A program made the position numbers and the translations under genes. DNA of 64,000 bases from Bacillota bacterium (GTDB lineage Bacteria > Bacillota > Clostridia > Saccharofermentanales > Saccharofermentanaceae): positions 106,002-170,001 of the forward strand of contig JAEWUD010000012.1 of assembly GCA_023397475.1 (NCBI GenBank). Reading direction: 5' to 3'. The notes under the pieces are model-generated. The model did not search any database. It was given only the letters and a program-made list of their open reading frames with translations, and had not been told where the DNA came from. Shown here one piece after another: positions 1 to 8,608 of the stretch. Position 1 is the first letter of the stretch, and each line of letters opens with the position of its first letter.

Positions 1-614
1 AGGGCTACATCAGCTTGATCTCCGGAAATCACGATACGCCTCGCCTCGCGAAGTTCCTGTCACCGGAGGAACGTAAACTTGCGTTCTTCTTCCTTCTGAC
101 CATGCCCGGCGTTCCGTTCATCTATTACGGCGATGAGGTCGGGATGCGCTATGTCGAGGGATTGCCAAGCAAAGAGGGAGGATACCAGAGAACCGGCTCC
201 CGCACGCCGATGCAATGGGATGATACCGTGAACCGTGGCTTCTCGACGGCGCCCGGGGATCAACTATACTTACCGGTCGATCCGGATCCGCAGTCGCCCG
301 ATGTCCGATCGGCCGAGGCCGACCCGGAGTCGCTCCTGTGGACGGTGCGACGAGTTGCCGCGCTTCGAAGACAGGAGCCGGAGCTGCAATCCAACAAAGA
401 CTTCGCGTTCCTTACCTGGCCTGCGCATGGGGAACCGCTTGTCTTCCGCAGAGGAAGCCTCTACATCGCGATCCATCCGGGAGAGAGCCCTGCCGACGTT
501 ATCCTGCCGCATTCGGCAGAACAGATCTTCGTCCTGGGCCAAGATCCGGTGATTGACCTCGACAAGGTTCGCCTCGCGCCGGGCAGCGCCGTCGTTCTTC
601 GACAGGTTGTTTGA
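1..614 (+). CDS. GH13 alpha-glucosidase family enzyme, C-terminal part
   Basis: The reading frame is open from the first base and ends at the TGA at 612-614, so the gene starts outside the window. About 200 residues are visible. They contain the GH13 block SGNHDTPR (conserved region IV, with the His-Asp that contacts the substrate near the catalytic site), then PFIYYGDEVGM and RTPMQWD, which are typical of oligo-1,6-glucosidase, alpha-glucosidase and trehalose-synthase-like subfamilies. The last ~80 residues look like the small C-terminal beta domain. Expected role: hydrolysis or transfer of alpha-glucosyl units from malto- or isomalto-oligosaccharides, probably in the cytoplasm. The exact substrate cannot be read from this fragment. 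The convergent ABC-F gene ends 14 bases away. Confidence 0.85.
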   Translation, partial: GYISLISGNHDTPRLAKFLSPEERKLAFFFLLTMPGVPFIYYGDEVGMRYVEGLPSKEGGYQRTGSRTPMQWDDTVNRGFSTAPGDQLYLPVDPDPQSPDVRSAEADPESLLWTVRRVAALRRQEPELQSNKDFAFLTWPAHGEPLVFRRGSLYIAIHPGESPADVILPHSAEQIFVLGQDPVIDLDKVRLAPGSAVVLRQVV

Positions 615-628
615 CTTCGGGCGGAGGA

Positions 629-2173
629 TCAGATGCGATAGCCCCGCTTCTCGAGAAATTCTCCGAAGCTGTCCTCCAGACGCATCAGGTGCCCATCCTC
701 GAAAAGCAACACCTTGTCACAGATACGCTTCAGAAAATACACGTCGTGTGATGCGATGAGAAGCGTCCCGGGATACTCGGACAGGGTTTCCTCGAGCCGC
801 TCGCGCATCGGAAGATCCAGATGGTTCGTCGGCTCGTCCAGGATCATCAGGTCGCGACGCATCAGGATCGGTTCGGCAAGAAGGACTCGCATCTGTTCGC
901 CGAAGCTTAATGTACAGAGAGACTGCTCAAGTAACTTCGTCGTAAGTCCCATATGCGTCAGTATCGCCCGTGCGGAACCGTCGACGCGGCCGACCACGCT
1001 CGTCAAGTAGGATAACGCACTCCCGGTTTGGGTGAATCCGGTAAAGGTCTGCGGCAGGATAAAGGGCGTGACGGAGGAGGAGAGACGGACCTGTCCTTCC
1101 TCCGCGGGGAAGCCTTCGGTAATCATGCGAAGCAAAGTGCTCTTGCCGGCTCCGTTCGCGCCCCAGAGTGCCACATGCTCGCCGCGCAGCACGCCGAACC
1201 CGTCGCTCTCGAAAAGCCGATTTCCGCCGACCGAAACGCGCAAAGGCGTCGCCTCAAGAATCCGGCGACCTCGCCCGACTTCCCCTGCGATGGCAAACCG
1301 GACGGACTTCTCCTCCCGGGGGCTGTCGCCGATTTGTTCGATGCCTCGTTCCAGCCGCTTGATGTCGCTCTTGATCTTCTTGTCCATCATCTTGGCCTTC
1401 TTGCGCTTGAACTCCTTCTTACCCATCGTGTTGCCGCTTCGGTCTTTCTCGGTGGATTCGCGATGCGCTTTCTCGGACCAGCCGCGAAGCCGCGCGATGG
1501 CATCCTCAATGCGGTCGCGTTCCTTGATACCTTCTTCGTAGCGGTGTACGGCGGCGTGAAATCTCCGCTCGCGTTCGACCCGGTATTCGGAATAATTCCC
1601 TTCATAATCGGACACCTTGCCGTCCTCGAGCGCAAGAATTCGGGAGACTGACCGGTCGAGGAAATACCGGTCGTGCGAGACGACAATGACCGTTCCCGGA
1701 TAATCTTCCAGGAGTTCAATAATTCTCTCGATGCCGTCGAGATCCAGATGATTGGTCGGCTCGTCCAGCAGAAGAATCTTCGGTTTTTTCGCGAGAAGAA
1801 GTGCGAGCGCAAGCTTCGTGCGTTCGCCGCCCGAAAGTCCCGCAAGTTCCGGGTTGCCGTCGAGGTCAATCTGCAGCATCTTGAGGTAGCGCCGGGCTTC
1901 GCCGGGAATCCCGTCTCGCGCAAGCAGGAACAAAGTATCATCTTGCAACGCGTCCTGTGCGAGCATAGCGGTAGAGGAGAGTAAGGGTAAGCGGAGGGCG
2001 CCGGCATCCGGGGCAAGTTGTCCGCCGATAATGCGAAGCAGCGTTGATTTTCCGCTGCCGTTCGCGCCGACCAGACCAATCCGTTCTCCCTCTTCGACAG
2101 AGAAGGTGACATCCAGTAGTACATCGTTCTCGCGATACGCGGAACGGATATGTTTGCATTCGATTTGTGTCAT
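629..2173 (-). CDS. ABC-F ATPase, ribosome-protection type
   Basis: 514 residues with two ATP-binding domains and no membrane segments, which defines the ABC-F class acting on the ribosome. Domain 1 has Walker A GANGSGKST (residues 36-44), signature LSGGERTKLALAL and Walker B ILLLDEPTNHLDL. Domain 2 has GANGAGKST, a variant signature LSFGEQMR and MILDEPTNHLDL. The two are joined by a charged linker of about 90 residues (KKEFKRKKAKMMDKK region) that would reach the tRNA exit or peptidyl-transferase area. Length and degenerate second signature resemble Lsa/Vga/Msr-type antibiotic-resistance factors more than housekeeping EttA/Uup, but this is inference. GGAGG lies 4 bases before the ATG. The 5' leader carries a terminator and a six-codon ORF (separate entries), an arrangement common for drug-inducible ABC-F genes. 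Confidence 0.88.
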   Translation of the reverse strand: MTQIECKHIRSAYRENDVLLDVTFSVEEGERIGLVGANGSGKSTLLRIIGGQLAPDAGALRLPLLSSTAMLAQDALQDDTLFLLARDGIPGEARRYLKMLQIDLDGNPELAGLSGGERTKLALALLLAKKPKILLLDEPTNHLDLDGIERIIELLEDYPGTVIVVSHDRYFLDRSVSRILALEDGKVSDYEGNYSEYRVERERRFHAAVHRYEEGIKERDRIEDAIARLRGWSEKAHRESTEKDRSGNTMGKKEFKRKKAKMMDKKIKSDIKRLERGIEQIGDSPREEKSVRFAIAGEVGRGRRILEATPLRVSVGGNRLFESDGFGVLRGEHVALWGANGAGKSTLLRMITEGFPAEEGQVRLSSSVTPFILPQTFTGFTQTGSALSYLTSVVGRVDGSARAILTHMGLTTKLLEQSLCTLSFGEQMRVLLAEPILMRRDLMILDEPTNHLDLPMRERLEETLSEYPGTLLIASHDVYFLKRICDKVLLFEDGHLMRLEDSFGEFLEKRGYRI

Positions 2174-2192
2174 AAGACCTCCAACACGAAAA

Positions 2193-2217
2193 AAATCCCG
2201 CCGTTACGGCGGGATTT
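2193..2217 (-). terminator. Intrinsic terminator in the ABC-F leader (possible attenuator)
   Basis: Perfect 11-bp stem AAATCCCGCCG / CGGCGGGATTT with a 3-base loop. Read on the minus strand it is followed by a run of seven T, and the ABC-F GGAGG/ATG follows within 20 bases. Either it ends the upstream araC transcript or, more interestingly, it attenuates the ABC-F gene. Confidence 0.8.
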
Positions 2218-2359
2218 CTGTCGATTCATGATCAAAAGCAAGGTAGCGTGAAAAACGCTCCGCCCCTATTCCCATAATCGAATCATAACCATTCGCCGAA
2301 CGACGAACGCTCCGTTCTCCGGTTCTTACCGAGACAGGCGCGCAGCCGATGTTCCTATG

Positions 2360-2380
2360 TCAGCGAACGGTATTCTTCAT
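2360..2380 (-). CDS. Six-codon leader peptide candidate MKNTVR
   Basis: On the minus strand, GGAGG (2389-2393) is followed after 8 bases by ATG and the codons for M-K-N-T-V-R and TGA. It lies about 140 bases upstream of the terminator in front of the ABC-F gene. Between them are small hairpins (2320-2331, CGGT/ACCG; 2245-2259, AGCGT/ACGCT). The spacing of a good ribosome binding site, a tiny ORF and a terminator matches ribosome-stalling attenuators of macrolide/lincosamide resistance genes. It is too short for any homology argument, so this rests on architecture only. Confidence 0.5.
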   Translation of the reverse strand: MKNTVR

Positions 2381-2477
2381 GGGTGTGGCCTCCATTGACG
2401 GTGAGATTCGACGCATCGTCACAGACGTTGCTCGTGAGACAATCGTATCATATCTTTGTTCGGGAGAAAAGGGGAGA

Positions 2478-3968
2478 CTATGCCAGAAGCGCTTTAATCG
2501 CGTCAGCCGCCGCCTGATCCTCCTGTGCCAGTTCATGAATCATAGCGACGGCCTTCTCGCGAACTTCCTTCTCGAAAAGAAGTTCGATCCCCTCCGCGTC
2601 ATTCTTGTTGTGATGCAGCGCGCTGATCTTCTGACTGATCTCGAATTCCTTCATGAAGTGCGAAGACGCCTTCTCCGCCAGCCGGGCTTTGTCACTCTCT
2701 CTGGACTTCTCGAATTCGCCGGCGACATAGCGGAGGTAGTATCCGGCGTAGGCGCGGCCTTCACTCGTCATCGTCAGAGCGTCGTTGTGACACATCAAAC
2801 GGTCAAATCGTTCCGGCATGGGAAGCCCTTCCGGGAATTCACAATCATCGGCAAGTTTAGAAGCCCAGAGCTTGTAGGCATCCTGCCCGCCGGCAAATAC
2901 GCCGACGGAGTTCGTCGTAAGTATAGACAGTGCGTTACGGAGGATCTCACCGGGATCGCCCCAGGGTTCTTCCTTCTCTCCGACCGACATCAACATGGTG
3001 GTAAAGGAATTCTCCCACCACGCGTCCGTAACGAAATACCCGGAAGCATCGATCGTATGAGATCCGGCGAACTCGCCCATCTCCTGGAAGAAATTCCATC
3101 CGAGCAAGGTCCGGCCGCCATCCCTGTAACCGGTGACAACGCAGGCTTCCGGCGGACCGATGATGCCGAGCGCGATCACAGGACGACCCTCGTCGATCTC
3201 CTTGCGAATAAAGGTCATGAAACCTTCCTTATCGGAATCCTCGCGTCGAAGGAAGCTATAGCTTCGACCGGCGGCACGGAATGCCCGCTCAAAGGCTTCG
3301 GTCGGCGATTCGTAGATGAAACAAACATCGACGTTACCCCCGTCCCAGATCTCGCGATTCCAGCGAAGCCGAAATGCCGCGCCCGTCGCGGCCATGAGAT
3401 AACAGTAGTCAATTTCCTGACCCATATAGTTCAATACAGTTCGAAGACACGATGGGAACGGTGTAACCTCTTCATAACAGTAATGTACTTTGCGAACCCC
3501 GTAGAGAATGCAGGCGTCCGCTTCTTTTCTCATTTCCTTATCCATCATCCATACCTCCATAGACCTGTGTCCGTTTGACAGAGGATCTTCCAGAATGGCA
3601 GGTCCGTAAATACCCATTGCGATCTTTTTTCTCCCGACCTTATGACCCATCTGTCGGAATTCCGACGGATTCAATCCGGTAACGCGGCAGAAAGACCTCG
3701 TAAACGTATCGGGATTCGAGAAACCCATCGACATCGCGACATCGAGGGCAGATCGCCTCGTATGCGCCAACTCGAAAGCTGCATTCGCGACGCGCCGGGA
3801 CAGGATATACTTACCGATCGGCTGACGTACATTCTGCCTGAAAACATCCCGAAGGTGCGGGTACGAGACTCGCATGTTCCGCTCCAAGTCCGCCGGACGA
3901 ATATTCTCGTCCAGGTGCGCTTCGATATACGATAATACGGCGTGAGTCAAACTGGAATAATCTTGCAT
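2478..3968 (-). CDS. AraC-family regulator with C-terminal C39/BtrH-like sensor domain
   Basis: 496 residues. Residues 1-110 are an N-terminal AraC/XylS double helix-turn-helix (LSYIEAHLDENIRPADLE, then DVAMSMGFSNPDTFTRSFCR, GLNPSEFR). The remaining ~380 residues are unusual: CYEEVTPFPSCLRTVLNYMG, then DEGRPVIALGIIGPPEACVVTGY, which recalls the cysteine-peptidase C39-like/BtrH fold, where a conserved Cys and a later catalytic-like strand frame a ligand pocket. It is probably a cytoplasmic transcription factor sensing an unknown effector. It lies upstream of, and in the same direction as, the ABC-F gene, so it may be co-expressed with it or control it. The start was chosen at the first Met before the HTH; the ribosome site (AAGGA) is weak and 11 bases away. 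Confidence 0.75.
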   Translation of the reverse strand: MQDYSSLTHAVLSYIEAHLDENIRPADLERNMRVSYPHLRDVFRQNVRQPIGKYILSRRVANAAFELAHTRRSALDVAMSMGFSNPDTFTRSFCRVTGLNPSEFRQMGHKVGRKKIAMGIYGPAILEDPLSNGHRSMEVWMMDKEMRKEADACILYGVRKVHYCYEEVTPFPSCLRTVLNYMGQEIDYCYLMAATGAAFRLRWNREIWDGGNVDVCFIYESPTEAFERAFRAAGRSYSFLRREDSDKEGFMTFIRKEIDEGRPVIALGIIGPPEACVVTGYRDGGRTLLGWNFFQEMGEFAGSHTIDASGYFVTDAWWENSFTTMLMSVGEKEEPWGDPGEILRNALSILTTNSVGVFAGGQDAYKLWASKLADDCEFPEGLPMPERFDRLMCHNDALTMTSEGRAYAGYYLRYVAGEFEKSRESDKARLAEKASSHFMKEFEISQKISALHHNKNDAEGIELLFEKEVREKAVAMIHELAQEDQAAADAIKALLA

Positions 3969-4111
3969 ACGCCACGGCTTCCTTCTTCATCATTCTTGGT
4001 TCATCATCCGGATGACATCATAAGTGTAGCGAAAAAATACAAACGTGACTCGACGATTTTGCGGATGTCATGTGGTTTCAACATTGCCTTCGAGAATCCA
4101 ACGCGCTCGGG
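3969..4111. promoter_or_regulatory. Upstream region of the AraC gene with a 12-bp palindrome
   Basis: The palindrome TCATCCGGATGA (4004-4015) lies about 35 bases upstream of the AraC start. It could be an autoregulatory operator. No clear -35/-10 pair was seen. Confidence 0.3.
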
Positions 4112-4466
4112 TTATGGGCGAAAAGGCCCACATCGCTCGATTTCGCCCATACTCCGCTTCGACACTTTATGGGCGAAACCGACCTCGACTATCCATTTCG
4201 CCCATAACCTGCCTTCCCGCAACGCTTCCCAATCCCCCGGTTTATGGGCGAAAAGGCCCACATCGCTCGATTTCGCCCAGACTCCTCTTCGCCACTTTAT
4301 GGGCGAAACCGACCTCGACTATCCATTTCGCCCATAATCTGACTTCCCACTACGCTTCTCAATCCTCCGGTTTATGGGCGAAAAGGCCCGCATCGCTCGA
4401 TTTCGCCCAGACTCCTCTTCGCCACATTATGGGCGAAACCGACCTCGACTATCCATTTCGCCCATA
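4112..4466 (+). repeat. 130-bp tandem repeat array, GGGCGAAA hairpin family
   Basis: Units begin with TTATGGGCGAAAAGG at 4112, 4242 and 4372, giving an exact 130-bp period and about 2.7 copies. Each unit has four arms: TATGGGCGAAA, TTTCGCCCA, TATGGGCGAAA and TTTCGCCCATA, which can form two hairpins. Divergence between copies is mostly single-base. The same unit is found in inverted orientation at 31701-31999, and a half unit occurs at 8468 and 19928. There is no plausible protein; frames through it differ only by repeat phase. The following stretch 4467-4680 is AT-rich and shows no recognisable feature. Confidence 0.9.
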
Positions 4467-4740
4467 ATCAGTCACCCATTCACGAGTCCATATCACCACA
4501 AGCCATATTTCGCCAAGGCCATTTCAAGTAATAGACTATGTGCTTCTCAATATTTCAAATGTCGCCAAACAGTAGAACCATTTTTCGAGAATACTTGTTA
4601 AATTACTGCCTTCTTACCGACGCGATGTTGGATTAGTTTTCCTGGTAAGCTGGGGTTTTGGGACAACCCTTTTAGGTCTTTTCGTGATATGATGAGTGTA
4701 TAGATATTTTCGTTGTGTATTACAAGAAAGTGAGGTTCAT

Positions 4741-5253
4741 ATGTTGGATGCGAGTATTACCAAGCTGTTAAATGAACAGATCAATAAGGAGTTTTTCTCG
4801 GCATATCTTTATCTGGATATGGCCGGCTACTATGAGAATCAGAACCTTGCGGGCTTTGCGAACTGGTTTGTTGTTCAGGCACAGGAAGAACGCGATCACG
4901 CGATGCTTTTCCGTCAGTATTTGCTGAATAACGGCGAGGTTGTCGAGTTGACGGCGATTGATACGCCGACGATCGCCTATAAGAACTTCCGCGAGCCGCT
5001 GGTCAAGTCCTTTGAGCACGAACGCTTCGTGACGGCTTCGATCAATACGATCTATGATGCCGCTCTGAAGACCAAGGACTTCCGTACAGTGCAGTTCCTC
5101 GACTGGTTCGTGAAGGAGCAGGGGGAAGAGGAGAAGAACGCGGATGACAATATCAAGAAGTACGACCTCTTTGGAGGAGATCCGAAGAGCCTGTTCATGC
5201 TGGATAACGAGATGAAGACGCGTGTCTACAATCCGCCGAGTCTCGTCCTGTAA
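4741..5253 (+). CDS. ftnA: Non-haem ferritin
   Basis: 170 residues starting MLDASITKLLNEQ. It is a four-helix ferritin with the dinuclear ferroxidase ligands visible: EQINKEFFSAYLYL (Glu17), EERDHAMLF (Glu-x-x-His), and later Glu/Gln positions in EQGEEEKNADD. It oxidises Fe(II) with O2 or H2O2 and stores Fe(III) in a 24-mer shell in the cytoplasm, protecting an anaerobe from iron and peroxide. An upstream in-frame codon at 4696 exists, but the ATG at 4741 is preceded by GTGAGG at a proper distance and matches the family start. An extended -10 (TGATATGAT, near 4684-4692) lies upstream. Monocistronic: a terminator follows at 5324. Confidence 0.95.
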   Translation: MLDASITKLLNEQINKEFFSAYLYLDMAGYYENQNLAGFANWFVVQAQEERDHAMLFRQYLLNNGEVVELTAIDTPTIAYKNFREPLVKSFEHERFVTASINTIYDAALKTKDFRTVQFLDWFVKEQGEEEKNADDNIKKYDLFGGDPKSLFMLDNEMKTRVYNPPSLVL

Positions 5254-5323
5254 GGTTTGTAGTGCACGGAGCATTTCCTTGTGAAGATTTCATCATAATG
5301 ATCCTGTTTGCAGTTACCCGGAA

Positions 5324-5364
5324 GGGGCTGTCTCGAAGCGAGAGTTTCTGAGACAGCCCCTTTT
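5324..5364 (+). terminator. Rho-independent terminator after ferritin
   Basis: GGGGCTGTCTC / GAGACAGCCCC stem (5324-5334 and 5350-5360) followed by TTTT. The GGGGCTGT core recurs in the terminators at 8381, 19839 and 26031, so these terminators are themselves a repeat family. Confidence 0.9.
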
Positions 5365-5788
5365 CTTATGTTGCGGGTCAAGTTCTCTCAGAAGATATTG
5401 ATTCATCCGCCGGTGCGGCATGACAGCATAGGAAGCAGTTCGCCGAAAATACTCGAAAATACACAATTATTTTCGAAATATAAAAAATACTATACAAAAT
5501 ATCTAGTAAACATGTTACAATACCGTTCATTGTACAGAACAGATTTGCCGGGAAAATGGTTATCCACTCGAGAGAGTTCGAGATCATCGTGTTCCACCTG
5601 TTTCTGCATGTGTAACAAAAACTTGAGGACGCTCGTATAGGATATGTTTGAGATTTTGAACCAAAACTTTGCGTTCTCATGGGAAGTAATTCCCTCAGCT
5701 CTTGCGTCAACTTGGCGCACTTCAAATACATACAACCGGGACTGACATAAGGTAGATATAAGAACCTAAAAAAGGAAGGTAGAAACAA
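5365..5788 (+). other. Long non-coding leader before the surface protein
   Basis: 424 bases without a credible gene. Small hairpins are visible (GGGAA/TTCCC at 5681-5694, TGCG/CGCA near 5703-5719, CTCGA/TCGAG near 5567-5582). It is AT-rich around 5450-5520, where a promoter could lie. No known riboswitch class was recognised by its conserved core. Confidence 0.35.
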
Positions 5789-8356
5789 ATGAACAAGAAG
5801 CTGATCACAAAAATGGGGGGAATCATTCTCAGTGTCGCAATGGCAATGAGCATTCCTATGGTTCCGACGGCGGTTGGACTCTCCTCGGTTCTTCTCGCGG
5901 AAGAGCAGACAACTGCTTCGACGGAGATGATTCCGGAAGAATCCGATCCGAAAACAATTCCGACAGAACTTGAGCCGCAATCGCAAGAGACGGTTCCCGG
6001 AGAGGCTACTTCTGAGGAGACGACACCCGCAATCGAAGTCGCGGCAGAAGTAACTTTGCCTGTATCGGAGGAGACAACTCCATCTGAGAGTGCTACATTG
6101 CCCACAGAAATGAACGAACTGCTACCGACGTTGGAAGAATCCGTCACAGATCCGGTGACGGCATTTGTTAATCGTTGTTATCAGATCGCTCTCGGACGCA
6201 CAGCTGATGCGGGAGGAAGAGAGTATTGGAGATCGGGTCTTGCAAATCACAGCAAAACAGCGATCGAGACAGCTTATGGATTCCTCTTCAGCACGGAATA
6301 CACGACGAAAAACTCGTCGAATGAGGCGTTTGTCAACGATCTGTACCGACTGATGCTGGGTCGTAACGCAGATCCTACGGGAAAAGCGAACTGGCTCTCG
6401 GAACTATCGAAAGGTTCGAGCCGCCAGCAGGTCTTTGCAGGCTTTGCGAATTCCGTTGAGTTCCGTGGTATCTGTGATTCCTATGGTATAGTACAGGGCT
6501 ATTATTCTGCGTCATTTCCGCTGGATAAGAGTTCCCTCATCACGGCCTTTGCCGTTCGCATGTACACCGAGTGCCTGGGTCGCGACGGTGACAACGCCGG
6601 CATCTCGAACTGGACGAGACAGTTGATCGAGGGCAATAACACAGGCGTCGGCGTGGCGTACGGTTTTTTCTTCAGCCCGGAGTTCTTAGGGATGGAGTTA
6701 ACACCCGTCGTGTATGTGGATCATTTGTACGGGGCCCTGCTCGGCCGATCCGCGGATGCGGGTGGTCTTCGATACTGGGAGCTGAAGCTCAAGAACGGCG
6801 AATCGATGGAGTCGGTTTTCGCGGGCTTCGCAAACTCTGTGGAATTCATGGCGATTTGTAGCGCCTATGGCATTTCGCGCGGCTCCTATACTGCTCCGAC
6901 GCAGAACACACATCTGGCTGCACCGGATCCGGAACTTCTCGAGAACGACGTGGATATTTACGCGTTGCAGGTCGAACATCAGCAGTACACCACGATCGCA
7001 CCCGAGCTTCCGCAGTCGGTCAAAATTCCGCTCATCGGAAATCATGGAACTCCGGTATACGAAGTCGAAGGCTTGGAGATCGTGCAGGTCGACGCCAACG
7101 GTGTTGTAACTCCGAAACAAGTTACCTACTATTGGGTACAAGAAGGGGGTGGCGCGTGGGCAACAACGGATCCTACCGGCCTGGACTATGATTATACGAC
7201 CCAGGAATATGTGTTCGGCACGGTAGATATCAGGATTGAGGTAGACGGATATACGCTCTGGTATACGGTAGAGTTGTGGGATTACGCGTTGTGGCAGACG
7301 ATCGAGGAAGTTGGTGCCTTTATCGCAAGCTCGATCAACGATTCGATGACAACGCGCCAGAAAGTTGAAGCAGTCTTGACGTATGTCGCGGGCTTCGGTT
7401 ATGACCCCGATCTTTCGCTACTCGAAGAAGTGATCATCAGCGGCAAAGGAAACGAGTACGCCAAAATTATGTTGGCTCGTTTCATACTTCGGGACATGGG
7501 CATCGCATGCCGCGAAGTATATCACGACAATAATGCGGAGAATCCTTATGATCTGTATGTCGATATTGATGGCAACACATTCTCCGCTATTTTCGGCGCT
7601 GCGACAGATCCGGTCGGACACTATGAGCTCGAAGCTGTGGAGAAATTTACCTTCTATGACGGCGGCAACGGAGATAGCATCCTGTATAGCTACAACGGCT
7701 TTGAAGAGGTCGTGACCATTCCTGCCACAGCAGACGGTAAACCAGTAACGAGGATTGATGACTTTGCCTTCTCAAGCAATGATTATGTTCTTGAAGTCAC
7801 GATCCCTTCCTCGGTACAGAGGATTGGAAACAGCGCGTTCCGGGACTGTTATCAACTGACCGATGTCACGATCTCCGGAACATCGCTTACCGAGATCGGT
7901 ATGGAAGCTTTCTGCAATTGTTTTTCGATGGAAACAATTACAATTCCTAACAGCCTGACAACAATTGGAGATAACGCTTTCAATTCCTGCAGTAAACTTA
8001 CATCGATCAACCTTCCCGATGCGATCGAGTATATCGGAGTAGCGACATTCCTCGGTTGTGAATCGTTGACAAGTCTGGTTTTGCCGGAGAACCTTAAGGA
8101 AATCGGCAACAGTGCTTTCTGCTACTGTACACTTCTCACACAAGTCAGGATTCCCGATAAAGTAACAAAAATCGGCGGATATGCCTTTTCGAGTTGCATC
8201 AACCTTACGAAAATAATCATTCCGCCTACCGTGACAACGATCGAGGCAGACGCCTTCCTGGACTGCAATTTGTTGACCATTAATGGAGCAACCGGGTCCG
8301 CGGCACATACCTACGCTGTGAACAACAGTATTCCGTTCAAGATTACGTCATTCTGA
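5789..8356 (+). CDS. Secreted DUF4214 / BspA-type leucine-rich repeat surface protein
   Basis: 855 residues. A signal peptide (positive start, then a hydrophobic segment ending near residue 35) is followed by an acidic Thr/Glu-rich linker. Residues ~125-370 hold four DUF4214 repeats, each with a phrase like FVNDLYRLMLGRNADPTG and VFAGFANSVEF. Residues ~500-620 resemble a transglutaminase-like core, but the expected catalytic Cys position reads GKGNEYAKIM, so it is probably inactive. Residues ~640-835 carry about seven BspA/LRR_5 repeats of the form TSINLPDAIEYIGVATFLGC. It is probably exported and binds carbohydrate or other surfaces; no sortase motif or membrane anchor is seen at the C-terminus. 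It stands alone between its own leader and a terminator. Confidence 0.88.
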   Translation: MNKKLITKMGGIILSVAMAMSIPMVPTAVGLSSVLLAEEQTTASTEMIPEESDPKTIPTELEPQSQETVPGEATSEETTPAIEVAAEVTLPVSEETTPSESATLPTEMNELLPTLEESVTDPVTAFVNRCYQIALGRTADAGGREYWRSGLANHSKTAIETAYGFLFSTEYTTKNSSNEAFVNDLYRLMLGRNADPTGKANWLSELSKGSSRQQVFAGFANSVEFRGICDSYGIVQGYYSASFPLDKSSLITAFAVRMYTECLGRDGDNAGISNWTRQLIEGNNTGVGVAYGFFFSPEFLGMELTPVVYVDHLYGALLGRSADAGGLRYWELKLKNGESMESVFAGFANSVEFMAICSAYGISRGSYTAPTQNTHLAAPDPELLENDVDIYALQVEHQQYTTIAPELPQSVKIPLIGNHGTPVYEVEGLEIVQVDANGVVTPKQVTYYWVQEGGGAWATTDPTGLDYDYTTQEYVFGTVDIRIEVDGYTLWYTVELWDYALWQTIEEVGAFIASSINDSMTTRQKVEAVLTYVAGFGYDPDLSLLEEVIISGKGNEYAKIMLARFILRDMGIACREVYHDNNAENPYDLYVDIDGNTFSAIFGAATDPVGHYELEAVEKFTFYDGGNGDSILYSYNGFEEVVTIPATADGKPVTRIDDFAFSSNDYVLEVTIPSSVQRIGNSAFRDCYQLTDVTISGTSLTEIGMEAFCNCFSMETITIPNSLTTIGDNAFNSCSKLTSINLPDAIEYIGVATFLGCESLTSLVLPENLKEIGNSAFCYCTLLTQVRIPDKVTKIGGYAFSSCINLTKIIIPPTVTTIEADAFLDCNLLTINGATGSAAHTYAVNNSIPFKITSF

Positions 8357-8380
8357 GTTAGTCGATACTTATAATTCACG

Positions 8381-8430
8381 AAAAGGGGCTGTTGCAAAAT
8401 GAACGTAAAGTTCAGGATGTAACAGCCCTT
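8381..8430 (+). terminator. Terminator of the surface protein gene
   Basis: Imperfect hairpin beginning AAAAGGGGCTGTTGCA and closing TGTAACAGCCCTTTT. It is the same sequence family as the terminator at 19839, and the homology continues ~120 bases downstream at both sites. Confidence 0.85.
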
Positions 8431-8432
8431 TT

Positions 8433-8560
8433 CTTGCAAGAAGCTGAAATGAGCGTCACCTACTGGGTTTATGGGCGAAAAGACCCACATCCATCGATCC
8501 GGCCCATATTCAGGATGGAGACTGTTCATTATTATTTGTCAATGAATATCACCAAAAACG
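8433..8560 (+). repeat. Repeat module following the terminator (copy 1)
   Basis: Starts TTGCAAGAAGCTGAAATGAG and includes a half unit of the 130-bp family (TATGGGCGAAAAGACCC at 8469). It is closely similar to 19887-20010, which lies behind the same terminator type. Non-coding. Confidence 0.7.
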
Positions 8561-8608
8561 AGCGGGGGAACGATATTATACTGCTTTGGGAACTTGAGGA
8601 CGTTTGTT

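Noticed and set aside
4045..4601. Open frames through the GGGCGAAA array
   Set aside because: They consist of repeat translations in different phases, have no ribosome site, and the same DNA occurs inverted at 31.7 kb.
5365..5788. Possible riboswitch in the long leader of the DUF4214 protein
   Set aside because: Only short unrelated hairpins; no conserved core of a known class could be matched by eye.
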